A DNA stretch of 64,000 nt from Ceratotherium simum simum (Eukaryota; Chordata; Mammalia; Perissodactyla; Rhinocerotidae): NCBI RefSeq assembly GCF_000283155.1, contig NW_004454159.1, positions 20,221,253 to 20,285,252 on the forward strand, read 5' to 3'. The notes beneath the pieces are model-generated. The model made no database searches, was not told the origin of the DNA, and worked only from the letters and a program-made list of their open reading frames with translations. Shown in pieces: positions 24,907 through 36,172 of this stretch. Position numbers and translations under genes: made by a program. Numbering within the stretch: position 1 is the first letter of the stretch; each line of letters opens with the position of its first letter.

Positions 24907-25149
24907 TTTGTTTTTTGGTGAGGAAGATCAGCCCTGAGCTAATATCCAATGCCAATCCTCCTCTTTTTTGCTGAGGAAGATTGGCCCTGGGCTAACATCC
25001 CTGCCCATCTACCACTACTTTATATGGGACGCCACCACAGCATGGCTTGACAAGTGGTATGTCCGTGCACACCCGGGATCCAAACCTGCGAACCCTGGGC
25101 TGCTGAAGCAGAGCGCCCGCACTTAACTGCTGCGCCACCAGGCTGGCCC
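24907..25149 (-). mobile_element. ERE SINE (divergent subfamily)
   Basis: Minus strand, with two tail units, CTTTATATGGGACGCC, a degraded B box (GGGATCCAAACC) and the head CAGGCTGGCCC. Near-duplicate flanks: AATAGGACCAGTTTTG / AATATGACCAGTTTTA. Confidence 0.9.
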
Positions 25150-25398
25150 TCAATATGACCAGTTTTATGTCATTTTTAACTTGACTCTGCCACCCATTAT
25201 GGTTATGTTTTTTAATGTTTAAAAATTTTCAATTGAGTAATAACAAGAAACTAATTTTTTTTTTTAATTCTGAGTCTTAGGTGCCATGTCTTCTGCTTGT
25301 CTTAGTATTGATCTCTGGTGGGAAAATGACCATAACGGCTTTTCTTTGATTGAAAAGCAGGTAAATTCATTCTTTCAGGAAGAGCCAATGTTTCTTGC

Positions 25399-25644
25399 TT
25401 TTTTTTTCTTTTGTGAGGAAGATCAGCCCTGAGCTAACATCTGATGCCAATCCTCCTTCTTTTTTCTGAGGAAGACTGGCCCTGAGCTAACATCCGTACC
25501 CATCTTCCTCTACTTTATATGGAAGGCCGCCACAACATAGCTCGACAAGCGGTGTGTCACTGCGCGCCTGGGATCCAAACCAGCGATCCTCCAGCCGCCC
25601 CAGCGGACCGCGCGCACTTAACTGCTTGCACCGCCGGCTGGCCC
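25399..25644 (-). mobile_element. ERE SINE (divergent subfamily)
   Basis: The same subfamily as the copy at 24907, with tail units, CTTTATATGGAAGGCC and the head GGCTGGCCC. The flanks share CAATGTTTCT / TAATGTTTCT. Confidence 0.9.
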
Positions 25645-25708
25645 TCACCTGCTAATGTTTCTATGCTCAACAAAATAACTGGACTTGTTGTCTGGAGCCA
25701 TGTTTTGG

Positions 25709-25935
25709 TGGCAGTCTATTGCAGTGGTTATGCATCCAGACTCAGGCTAGGCTTCCTAAAATCAATCTTGATTCTACCAAGATTTGGCTGCAATATTTGG
25801 GCAAATTACTTATCTTTTCTGCATCTTAGTGCATCTCATTTGATGATAATAGTACCTCTCTCATGGGGTTGCTATGAAGATTAAATGAATTAATACATAT
25901 GAAGAATTAAAAAGAGTTTCTGGAACATGATAAAT
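25709..25935 (+). mobile_element. MIR SINE, nearly complete
   Basis: TTGCAGTGGTTATGCATCCA, GGCAAATTACTTATCTTTTC, ATAATAGTACCTCTCTCATG and AATGAATTAATACATATGAA are colinear with MIR. Confidence 0.85.
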
Positions 25936-26485
25936 CACATATATTTCCTATTATTATGCACTTTCTTGAATTACAACCCTCTTTTAAGTTTGAAAGATTT
26001 GTGCATCCTGAAGACATCTGTGGGTCTTTGGGGATAACAATGTAAAATTTTAAAACACTTTTTTAAAACTATAGATAAGATGCAACATCTTAATTATGAA
26101 GAAAAATACATTGTCTTCTTTGCTCCTAAAAATGGTCTAACATGACTACTTTTCATTATTAAATTAAAAGTGATTTTATTTAATGTTTTAAATTTTAAAA
26201 ATCTCAGAGAAAAAAATTCTAGTCCGGGACAGACAAAGTTTAGAATACAAAAATTAAAGCATTTGTTAGAATAATTTGTTCATTTAACTTTTGTGAGATT
26301 CCTCTAAAATCCAATACCATGAGAACCCAAATAAACAGAAAACATTAAAATATGGTTAGAAGAAATATCGTTGTACACTGAGTTTTATTCTTAGCAGGTT
26401 CCCAGTATGAGCATTACGTTTTAAAGATGTTTAAAAAAATACACAGTGCCCCCGCCCCCCTGGATGATTTTAAGAATTTTAAAAA

Positions 26486-26547
26486 AAGACAGAAGGAAAG
26501 AAAAGAAGAGACAAGAAAGGAAAAGAGAAGAGAAGAAAAGAGAAAGT
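26486..26547 (+). repeat. polypurine (A/G) tract
   Basis: About 60 bases are almost purely A and G, with GAAAG/GAAGA units. It is low complexity with triplex-forming potential. No gene. Confidence 0.8.
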
Positions 26548-26641
26548 GATTAAAATATTTTTGGAAGAAGAGGGCCCACAGAGCAGGCTGGCATGCAGTT
26601 TATGTGAGCTGGAGAAACCTTAACATCCTGGCCCAGGAGTC

Positions 26642-26688
26642 AGCCAATCAGGAGGCTGAGAACCATATTTCCATAATGATGATTGGCT
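26642..26688. promoter_or_regulatory. inverted CCAAT pair (9-base perfect arms)
   Basis: AGCCAATCA at 26642-26650 and TGATTGGCT at 26680-26688 are perfect reverse complements, 29 bases apart, in repeat-free sequence. Each arm holds an NF-Y core. The layout is the same as at 32.5 kb. It may mark an upstream promoter or enhancer. Confidence 0.4.
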
Positions 26689-27971
26689 GGTGGACTAGAG
26701 GCTCAGCTGAGCTGAGACGATGGGGAAGAAATGCTCTGCTGAGAAAATAGCAAACAACTTTCTGGCTTTCTGTTGTTTATTGCATATTCTCTAAATGATT
26801 GTAGTGATTCATCCTTAGGAAAGCTTGTTTTCAAAACAAAAGAGGCACAGTTGTTCACAACAAAAGTGATATTCAGCAGCCAAAGGAGCTGAGTATAATG
26901 GTACTCTTATTTTTCTTTAAAATAAACTTTAGTCTCCTGATTGTTTCTAACCAAATATGTTAAGACTTCCTAGGAGATTCATAAGAGTTTGATTTAAATT
27001 ATAAATCAGACAAGGGTTACTATTTCTGATAAGCATCTTTGCTTTATTAATCGTGCCAGTTTTGTGAAATATGCACAAATAGAATGTAGATCGTAAAGTG
27101 TGGGAAAATCCATAAATTCTAGCCCAGAAGTATATGAAATACTTTCATAATTAAGGAGATTCTGCTACTCTCCAAAAAGAAGTTATATTAGGAAATTTTT
27201 TTCTTGCAGTCATATATGCGTGAGAACGAGATACATTTACAAATGTATTCTGTATTACTCTCACAAATTTTTACATATATATAAAAATCCACTGCCACTA
27301 AATCATAGAGATTTTTAAAAATGACAAAAAGGGGAGCAGAGAAAGAGAGGCAAGGAAGAAAGATGGAGTGGAACACATCGGCTGTACCCTGCCGCCTTTT
27401 GGTCCTCTCCTGCTTGGTAATGTTGTATTTTGTTGTGGTGGTTGTTTTAGGTTCAAATAAAGCAGCGACGACACTTCTCCTACAAGTTTTTAAATTTAGT
27501 TTTGCAATCATTCTTTCCACAGACCATCTTTCTGGAAATGAGAATAATTCTATAATGCAGATTAAGCAGAAGTATTTTGCAGTCTCTCCCAGTGACCATT
27601 CCTTGGCTGGGTAACAGACCAGCCATTCAGAAGCAATTTTCTTCAGGCTGAAATTATGCGCTGACCGTAGCAGATCACTTCCCATAATAACCCTTCCCCC
27701 ACCCATGGCTAAATACAATCTGTCTCCTACTCACTGTAATAACGTGCAAATGACTGTAATTTTGCAGACAAGAAACAGCCCAAAGTGAAACGTGTCTAAA
27801 CAGAGGTCGATTTGAAAAATCAGGGCTATTACCTAAATCTGTAAAATACATATTGTAATAAAACCAGCAACAGCAATCTCCAATAAGTAGTTTTAAAAAA
27901 AATGTAGCTTGTGTTTTGATCTTCTTTACGCACCCAGTCTCCACTGGCATAAAAGAAAAATCCTTTTCCAG

Positions 27972-28094
27972 AAATGGTTTCATTACATGCAATGTAAATT
28001 GCCTTTCTCTGCTAACGGATCTGCAGACCTTGCTGGGCACCGGTTCAGATATAGTAGCACGCACTACACCAACAAGAGCCTGGGCCAAGCGGAG
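27972..28094 (+). other. possible small exon (123 bases), unassigned
   Basis: An acceptor-like CCTTTTCCAG (AG at 27970-27971) and a strong donor GCGGAG|GTAAGA (28094/28095) bracket 123 bases, a multiple of three that is open in two forward frames. Neither translation matches a protein I recognise. It lies about 8 kb upstream of ZNF608, so it could be an exon of an upstream non-coding RNA or an alternative 5' exon, or a chance pair of splice motifs. Confidence 0.25.
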
Positions 28095-28774
28095 GTAAGA
28101 TTTCAGACACTTAACACTGACCTACATTGCTGTTTTCTCAGTGTGAGCAGTATACAAATGTTTCCCTTTAGAAGAATGTGTTGTTCTGCAATATTTTGCT
28201 AGGTTCTCTAGAACTGCAGGGCATAAAAGGGACAAGATTTGCTACTTTTTGATTATTTTAAGGTTGAGGATTGGGAGAAGGAATGGGGAAATGCATACAC
28301 ATATAGGGAGAAGTACCTCCTTCTTTAACTTTACATTTCTTTACTATTAAAATTCATTGTAGCCTTAAATCAGAGCATGGAAAATTTGCTTATATCATTT
28401 CAATTTAAGCAAAACTGTGCTATAAAGATTTGTCAAGATAGTCACTATTCTCCTTCCCTTGGATGTAGGGTCACTTTGTTATATTCTAAGGAGTTTGAAT
28501 TGAAGGTGAGCTAACAGGGCATAGAAATGACCTGAAAAGTTAACACAGCTGTTTATACAATGTGTGTAAATATCCATATTCACAAATATAGATCAGAATG
28601 TCTTCGAGTCTTCCATGGCAGCGTGAACACTATTGGTGTCTTTCGTCCCTAAACCCTCTAGGGGAAGGACCTGAAATGTTTCCGTGTGCAGGGTCCTCTC
28701 TCTGCACTGGACACCTACTTCTTGGCACTTGATTTTGGTCCAGTGATATTTCAAGATATTACAAAAACATTGCT

Positions 28775-29022
28775 AGGCCGGCCCGTGGCTTAGCGGTTAA
28801 GCGCGCGCGCTCTGCTGCTGGCGGCTGGGGTTCGGATCCCGGGCGTGCACAGATGCACCGCTTCTCTGGCCATGCTGAGGCCGTGTCCCACATACAGCAA
28901 CTAGAAGGATGTGCAGCTATGACACACAACTATCTACTGGGGCTTTGGGGGAAAAAGTAATAAATAAAATTATAAAATCAGAAGAAAGAATTAAACTTTA
29001 AAAAAAACAAAAAAATAAAAAT
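28775..29022 (+). mobile_element. ERE SINE (ERE1-like, no tail unit)
   Basis: GGCCGGCCCGTGGCTTAGCG head, a GGTTCGGATCCCGGGC B box, then GCAACTAGAAGGATGTGCAG, CTATCTACTGGGGCTTTGG and an A-rich end. Perfect duplication AAAAACATTGCT on both sides. It lacks the duplicated tail units of other copies. Confidence 0.94.
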
Positions 29023-31529
29023 AAAAACATTGCTCATCTCTTTTTGATGACAGTTGTCTAGAGGTGAATATTGTTAAAAATATTCCACTGAAACTTGAAT
29101 TGGATTTGTTATGCATGTGTGAAAAGGCAGAGAGAGAGTTTTCTTCAGAAGACCTTTAACAGGAAGTTAGGATGTTGGGGTAAAAAGAGTGAAGACCTTC
29201 TAGTATTTGTGTGGGTGTTTAATAAATCACCAACTCTTCATTACTTAGAAACCAGGGCAGGTCACCTGCCCACTGCCTGGAGGCAGACCTATTCATAAGC
29301 TACTCCAGACAGATAAGAATCTTTCTCCACAATCTTCTCCAGCAACCAGAAAGTTTGTCATTATGTTTAAATTAAGTTCCTTTTCCCATAAATTAAGCCC
29401 ATTTCCAGGTAGGTTTTATTTTTTATAACTTTGCTCTCCATTTTTTCCACTTGGTTTTGAGTAAATCTCAAGTGTCAATTTTCACATAGATTTAGAACAG
29501 CTAGGACCAGGTATGGACTCCCTTCCAAATAAACAAAAACCCAAGAAATTATTTCTGATCCTTAATAATATACCACAAATCAGAGGAAATGGGCACCAAA
29601 GAAAGACCACTGTGTTACTACTTGAAGCCCGTGGCCTCCTCAGCATTGAGCTCTTCTGCTTTCGAAAAGGAGGAAAAGTCTTGTGCTAGGACCTTCTGAT
29701 GCAGGGGCAGAGCTGGTGGTGGTGGTGATCGGAGATGGGATAACACTCTTTGCTCCTTTTACACTATCCTCATGCTCCTCCCACCCCTCCATTCCTCCTA
29801 GACTCATTTCCAGACATCTCCTCCCTTCTACCACATCTCTAAGTAGACACGCACTAAAATGTTAAATTACAAAGCGCACATATTATACGATAGTGTACTG
29901 CTATTATCAAGTATATGCATGTGGATATTAGTACAGAGACTAGTGTGTTCCCTGTTATCTTGATAAAAGATAAAGATAAAATTTCTTCTCTAAAATATAG
30001 TAGAACTTCTCAGTTTTGTGAGGAGAGTAGCTCTGATTTTCTAAGCTGGTAATTATCTTAGTTTCAGTCATCAATTAGCTGATAGCCCTCTGATGTCTCT
30101 TGATTGGTCCCTTTGTCAAACGAAACAAAGCAAACACACGCAAAGACAGGATAACAAGTCTAGTGTATTCCAGTCTCCAGGAGGAACTTGGAAGGCAGGC
30201 AGTGGGGCTGGGGTGCAAATGGAGTGTGGAGACCTGGGAGTGCAAGGAAAAGGCTTTAATTTGTCAAAATGGTTTGGGTTAAATATGTGATTGAGTCAGC
30301 AAAAGCCTTTATCTTTGACCAGGGGGGTTTATCAAAAAGGCTTAAGATTTAGGGTTTGGTGTTGATGTTAGGGTTAGATCAGATTATTTAAGTATTAGGA
30401 AGCCTAAACTTTGGTTTTAGTTATACTAGGTCTACGCTGCAGACCCTGTCATTTGCTTTTATTGAGGGAGTGTGTTGGAGGAGTGCTTCTACCCTTTTCC
30501 AACTTCACCACGTCTTATTTTCTATGCCTTTTGAAGTCTGGTTGTCTTAAGAGCTAACCATTGATTTTTCCAAACTGATATAACATATGGGGTAGCCATG
30601 GGCTTCCAAAGGCTGAAATGTACATGATACTCCAGGGACCCAGGAAGTGCCCAAGAGTGATCTGGTCCTTTGAGGAAACACTCCGCTGAGAGAATAAAAG
30701 TTAAAACTCACCACATGGTGCTGCTATTATCAGTGGACATACACAAATTGTAAATCTGTACATTCAAAAACATAAAACAAACATCAAAGCTAAAATAGAG
30801 GATAAGTGGTGTCAGATATCTAATTTGCCCCATTTTATTTGTTAATGTACAGCTTTGATTTGAATACAAATCTATTTAGGGAGATCTAAGGACTATTATA
30901 GATTGCATTCCTCTACTTTATATACCCCAGGAAAGGGTGGAAACTGCTGTTTATTACTATGTGCAGCATCCAGTCTAGTTCATTTTGGGTAGTGAAACAA
31001 CTAATTGGCAATTTTTTAATGAACTAAATATATTGAAAGCTCAAACAGGAGTCAATAGCCATTACTTAAAACATGTGACATAAATATTTTTATTGATCCA
31101 CAAAGTCATCACTGAATATTTACATCATAAGCTATCTTATGCTAGCACTAATTCACTTTATATGTCCATTTGACTCAGTTAAGACATTCTGAAATAACCA
31201 GTTGTCATGTGGAAATTATAATCCCAGTAGTGCTGGATCTTTAAAACCTGGGATCATGATACTTTCAAACTCAGATCATCTTTTGACTTTAAAATTTCCA
31301 TATTATAACTCCTAAAAGTAATGGAAAGTAACAATGAAAAATTAAAAATGAAGATGCTCTAAAGGCTTAATATATATAAAGGCATTAGCTTAAGTATATT
31401 AGCTGTTAACAGTACAATACTGAACTTGTTATTTCATATTAACCTCTCTTCTGTGACCTCAGAGTCCCATTAACTTGGTTGTTGTCATTTGTCCTACAAT
31501 AAATTCTAATAAAAATATTTCTGTATTCT
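29023..31529. other. repeat-poor intergenic region
   Basis: No interspersed repeat or credible gene in about 2.5 kb. Short frames are fortuitous. This is the start of the SINE-free zone around ZNF608. Confidence 0.45.
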
Positions 31530-32300
31530 TGGTCGATTGCGGTGTAGCGGTCAGAGTACTTTCACACCCTCTCTCCCTAGCATAGGGTTAAAGATTCGGC
31601 GGAAGGGGAGCTCTGACAATCCGTCGGTTTAAAAATGCGGACTGGGACTGTTTAACGGGTTAATCTTTCTAGTACATTTATCTCCCACAAATCGATTTTT
31701 TAAAAAATGAGGCTGGCCCGAGGTGTTAATATGGTTGGCTGCGACCTTATTTTATTTTTTATTTTTTTGGTGCCGCCCAGGACCAGGTGGAAAAGATTTG
31801 TTACTAATTCCAGGGAAGAACCGTTCGCGTCGTGGTGGTTAAACGGTTGCCAGCGTTCACACTTCAGTGCTTGTAGACCAGAAGACTGGAAACGAAGGGG
31901 TTACTTGTTTCCCCACCACCGCCTTTACCCCCAGATCGATTTTTCTTATTTAATCAGCGGGTAAAAAGAGAGACACAGGGAAAAAAAAAATTGCAAGAAG
32001 GGCAAAGTGGTGGGGGAGGGTTGAAAGCCAGAAGCTGCAATACAGAAAATTCAGTCTTGGGAGTTCGCGCTGCCGAGTCCTTGCAACAAGGAAGGCAAGA
32101 CAGCAAAACGCTCGCAGTGGTTTTCACACAGCCGCCCTCCCTTTTCTCCTCGCTACGCGCTGGTGGCTCATTTGGCTTCCCTCTGCCGCCGAGCGATCAC
32201 ATACATTATTTCCCCCAAGATAACACAATCAAACTTGTATTTACCGACATCCTCTCCTCGCAGTCTGTTTGAGATTTGTTTTAATAAATAAGTGTTTTAT
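31530..32300. promoter_or_regulatory. CpG-enriched block upstream of ZNF608
   Basis: CpG dinucleotides are clearly denser here than in the AT-rich flanks, although this is not a classical island. AACGG-type (MYB-like) cores occur near 31654, 31820 and 31843. No repeat is recognised. Its position just before the CCAAT pair fits an extended promoter. Reading frames in it look fortuitous. Confidence 0.4.
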
Positions 32301-32500
32301 GTGAATGATGTAGTAATTGAAACGGGCGCACCATTTTTTTTTTCTTCTTACTGCGGGAGGTTCCTCAACCCCAATCTGGTTGGAAAATAAAACGCTTTGT
32401 CTCCACAACCACCCCCCACCGCACCCCCACCCGCTCTCAGTGTGTGTTTTATACGTGTGTATATCTCAACCCCCTACAGTAGCCAAGAGAAAGCAGCTAG

Positions 32501-32543
32501 CCAATGAGAGAGCCCAGTTTCATAAAAGCTGCTCTCTGATTGG
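32501..32543 (+). promoter_or_regulatory. paired inverted CCAAT boxes around a TATA-like motif
   Basis: CCAATGAGAGAGC at 32501-32513 and GCTCTCTGATTGG at 32531-32543 form a 13-base inverted repeat with one mismatch. The 17-base centre contains CATAAAA (32521-32527). CCAAT/ATTGG is the NF-Y recognition core. The arrangement and its position about 3.8 kb upstream of the coding ATG, before a strong donor, suggest core promoter architecture. Inference only. Confidence 0.5.
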
Positions 32544-32549
32544 CCCGAT

Positions 32550-32892
32550 GCGAAAGGGCAATGGGAACAAAGAAAAGTCCCTTTCAGGTATAGAGGCTGA
32601 GAGCTCCTTTTGCTCCACTCCCCCTGTGTGTGTGTGTTGTGTTTCAGTCCTGATTTCAGTGTTGCAGAACAAGCTTGTTGTGTGTGTGCACCAGGGGGAT
32701 TTTTCTTTTCTTTTTTTTAATTTTAATTTTTGCTTTTATAAAAAATACACAGGACGGTCTGTGACATTTGATGGTCCATCTTCTTTAATAATAAATTTGT
32801 TGAAGAGATTATAATTTCCAAAATAAAGCGGCTGCAACCAAACACATTCAATGCAGTTAGAAGGAAAAGGTCAACTCGATCCAATACAGACC
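32550..32892 (+). other. candidate non-coding first exon of ZNF608
   Basis: A near-perfect donor core GTAAGT at 32893 follows the bases CAGACC. Upstream by about 350 bases is a compact promoter-like block with two opposed CCAAT boxes and a CATAAAA motif, which would place a start site near 32550. ZNF608 transcripts are expected to begin with a non-coding exon spliced to the coding exon. The C at -1 of the donor is unusual. Start position and exon use are inferred. The 165-codon frame across this segment (32317-32814) shows low-complexity translation and is not credible as protein. Confidence 0.4.
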
Positions 32893-33754
32893 GTAAGTAC
32901 GGTTGCGTGGTGTGTCTCTATATAGCACTTAGCGGGGACTTCATGCAGGGGAATGTGCGAGTTTTATGCATTGAAATGAGGAACTAGTTACAGGGTTTGG
33001 CTTTTGCATTGAGAACAACAACCCAGGAAGGGTGAATTTTATTCAGTGGAGGGTGAAGCATTTGTAACTTCTTCACACAAATTAAGCTTGACTGGGCACT
33101 CGGGGTAACTTAAGAGTAAATTACCTTTTGGGCTCTAACCCAAGGAGAATAAAAGTGACACAGTTACATATCCTGATCTGCAGTGTCCATTCTCTAGCTC
33201 ACCTCACCCCCTCCTCCTATCCTAGCTGGGCAAGACCCTCTTCCAAACAGAGCCAGGAAAATGGGGGCAACAGCAGAACGAGCCGATTTCTGTCTCCTGT
33301 CACATCCTAGTGCCCAATACTTTAATATTAAACAAGGGAATAGTCACCCATTACATGTAATGGTTATAATTACCATTTTCCACCTCCTTAAAAAAGCAAG
33401 CAGCAAAAACACCATCAAGAAAAAAAAGCCCCACCCAACCCAAACAAACCCACAAATAGTAACAATGGTGTGTTTATTACAGGACCTGGCTTGGGAGCTA
33501 GCAAAATGTTTTTCTTTGTTTAAGTCGTGAGGGGGTCCCTAAACCCAAGTAGCTCGGAGGTGCCCTCCCCCCTCGCCTAGGCCCCTTGGGAAAGCCGACA
33601 AATTGGAGATAAGTTGAGGAAAGGTTTATAAGGTGTTTCTTTAAAACATCTGCTTTGCTCTTGTGCTCATTACATTTCACTCCTTCCAAACTTCCGAGAT
33701 CCTAGATCTGCGAGAAATGTTTCACATTCATAACTTGTAGCTGCGCCCACTGCA

Positions 33755-33770
33755 GGGGGGGGGGGGGGGG
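33755..33770 (+). repeat. G16 homopolymer
   Basis: Sixteen consecutive G, followed within 30 bases by two more G-rich runs. It is capable of G-quadruplex formation and prone to length error in sequencing. Confidence 0.9.
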
Positions 33771-33887
33771 AGTGTGTGCAGGGGGAGGGGAGAGACCTTC
33801 AGCTTTTTTTTAAAGAGCAGATCAGTATTTTCTTGATACGCTTGTCACCATTTTTGTTCTCACGACAACCAATTGAGCCCTTGATCC

Positions 33888-33895
33888 TCACGTGA
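33888..33895. promoter_or_regulatory. TCACGTGA palindromic E-box
   Basis: A perfect 8-base palindrome matching the core of MiT/TFE (CLEAR) and USF/MYC-type E-boxes, located in the repeat-free ZNF608 5' region. Binding is not shown. Confidence 0.4.
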
Positions 33896-34170
33896 TGTGA
33901 AAGGCTTGCACTGTAACAAAATCGCTCCTTTTAGATGGTTGGTTGTTGCTAACTCGCCCATCCCCCTCTCCCAGCCCCGACATTTCCAGCAAAGCGACTC
34001 TCCACTTCCAATCCATCAACAATTCATTACTGCTTTTAGCTTCCAAACGCCAGCTAATTAAAAATACTAAGCCAAGCTCCGGGGCCATCTGACTAAACAC
34101 AGGAGGGGGTGGGCGAGAGAGGAGGAGGAGTGAAAAATAAATACAAGGGAGACGCACCGTTTGCTGCGAC

Positions 34171-35157
34171 TATAAATGAGAAAAACTGTCCTGAAAAAAG
34201 GTCGCCTTAAAAAAAATCTCTTTTTGACTCTAATTATCGAATTACCACATGACTGATTGGCTTGAGCGACCGCGGATTTTTCCCCCCTTGGGGACTATAC
34301 TAGGAACTCGGTTCCTTTTTCTTAAAACAACATAAAACAGGAAAACATCACATCCTTTGGGTTTCGAAGACTGAACCAATTTTAAATGCCGTTATTTTCC
34401 CCACTCCTCCGCCCCGAGCGAATGCTGTTATTACTGGTCTATCAGCTCACTGAATCCTCTGCTCCCCTCCCCCTCCACACCTTTCTTGTTCTCTTCTAGC
34501 TCGGCTTCTCATCCCACCCTTTCTTCCTCCTCCTCTCCCCCCTTCTTCCCCTGCTTTCCTCTTAAGTTAGTTCAAGAAATCAAATCTGTCAGGACGGGCG
34601 GAAAAATGCCACTTCCCGACTAACAGGCGGAATCCAGCCCAGATTTTCAGTCCTTTCTTCTTATTCTTTCTTCCCTTTCACTAATTTATCCCGATGTTAG
34701 CACATTCTGTCTTGTTACTAGCGGACGCCTGTAGGTTTGCTACATGGGATCATTACTTACTGATCACGGTGACTCTGAAGTCTGGAACTGAAGGCGGAAT
34801 GAGAAGTTGGGAAAACTTTTTTCTCTAAGCTCTCTTTTTTTAAAAACTATTATTCTCGATGCTTGTTAAGAGGAAAAAAAACCTTTGGTGCTTCTGTTGT
34901 GAATGTGAAACATTATCTTCCAGCTGTACAGTGACACATTTTTTTAAGGAGAAAAGGACTCCTGATCCGTTTGCCAAAAGGGGGGTGGGGAGGTGGAATA
35001 ATGTTATCGAGTGATTATTCTGGCTGAGATGTGTTATTTGGTTTCTTCCTTCTTGATCATTTGGTGTTTAAGTAAAATGAGGCACAGGCTTGGCCGAGTG
35101 GAGTGGGAAAGGCATTTTGATTTGCTGGCCTAATTAAAAAATGATAAAGGATTAAAG
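34171..35157 (+). other. candidate alternative first exon with TATA-like start
   Basis: TATAAAT lies at 34171-34177 and a strong donor (TTAAAG|GTAAGC) lies at 35157/35158, followed directly by a T(GT)10 tract. A transcript starting near 34200 and spliced at 35157 to the coding exon is possible. No conserved reading frame is evident here. This competes with the 32.9 kb donor, and both could be used. Confidence 0.25.
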
Positions 35158-35169
35158 GTAAGCAATGTC

Positions 35170-35190
35170 TGTGTGTGTGTGTGTGTGTGT
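35170..35190 (+). repeat. (GT)10 microsatellite
   Basis: T(GT)10 lies 12 bases downstream of a candidate donor at 35157. In RNA this is a UG repeat, a known binding sequence for TDP-43 and CELF proteins. Confidence 0.9.
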
Positions 35191-36172
35191 ATGTATATTT
35201 ATTTATTTTTTCTTGACAATCAACTGTTAAAAAGGGGCTGATCCCTTTAAAAACCGTTTTAACTGATCTTTGTCAAACACACACTCATTTGCGGTCATTG
35301 AGGCCACCTTGGCGCAGATCACTTAAAGTGTATGTCTTAATCAGTTTCCCCGTACAGTCAGTAGCACCATATTTAACAGATTGAGCAAGTCTGTGACCTA
35401 GGAATATGGTAGAATTGTTTGGGTGTAATATTTTTTTTCATAAGGCAGATATTTAGCCTTTTATTTAACACTGTCTTTTCTATAGAGAAATGCTTTTAAA
35501 GACGAGTGTGTATATTTCAAAAATAAAATTGTTTTAAACTGTGGGGGAAGAGAGGTTAGGAGGGGGTATGTGTATGTGGGGGGATTGTTGGTTGTTTTTT
35601 CTGTTCCTTACTGGGAACAAAAACCAGAGTGCCCAGACAATTTGTAAAAAGAAGTAATAAAATTAGAAATATGGAAAATTTAGCAGCATCATTCTGAAAC
35701 TGGCCTCAGAGAACTTCCAGGGTCTGGTCTTTTAAACTGCAAGATCTAGGACATGCTGAGGGTTTAAAGCCGTGTTCCTCCCTCTTGTCTGAGTGTTCAG
35801 GCTGTGTTTCTTGGGTTGAGAGATCGCATGTATGTGCTAGAAAAAAATCCTAAACTCTTTTTAAAAAAAGAAAACACCTTTCTGGACTTGACTCAGATCC
35901 TTAAGATATTTTAATGCCTTTAAAAAAGTGATTATCCTTGTGTTATTGATAAAGGGATTTTCTTTTTTAGCTACTGTAAGATGCTTACTGTCATGAGTAT
36001 GTTTTTCGGGTTTGGTTATTTTCCTTTAAACCTGGTATTGGACTGTGGAGACAATACATGAGCCACCTTACTCTCCATCCTTCCCTGTACCCCTTACTGA
36101 CTCCCCAGTAGTAATCGTTTTTTATTCTGGTAACACCCAGACAAGAAATATTCGACTTTTCCCCCTTCACAG

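Larger units (their letters stand above)
25936..28774. other. repeat-poor intergenic region
   Basis: About 2.8 kb without recognised interspersed repeats. It holds the polypurine tract, the inverted CCAAT pair and a possible small exon, described separately. Two minus-strand frames (27188-27718 and 27675-28088) have no recognisable domain and are not supported as genes. Confidence 0.45.
32893..36172 (+). other. candidate ZNF608 intron 1 / 5' regulatory region, repeat-poor
   Basis: About 3.3 kb between the candidate first-exon donor and the coding-exon acceptor. It has no recognised interspersed repeat. It holds a 16-base G run (33755-33770), a TCACGTGA palindrome (33888-33895), a C/T-rich stretch (34390-34570), several TAAT-type homeodomain cores and the T(GT)10 tract at 35170. 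Absence of SINEs suggests purifying selection on regulatory sequence; this is inference. Confidence 0.45.

Noticed and set aside
25519..25884. A 121-codon forward frame
   Set aside because: It joins an antisense ERE to a MIR; both are transposon fossils.
27188..28088. Two overlapping minus-strand open frames (176 and 137 codons)
   Set aside because: The translations show no recognisable domain and AT-rich codon use, and they overlap each other and candidate forward splice sites. They look like chance frames in unique DNA.
32317..32814. A 165-codon forward open frame near the candidate ZNF608 promoter
   Set aside because: The translation is low complexity (Pro/His and Val/Cys runs from GT repeats) and ignores the promoter and donor signals. 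Probably untranslated.
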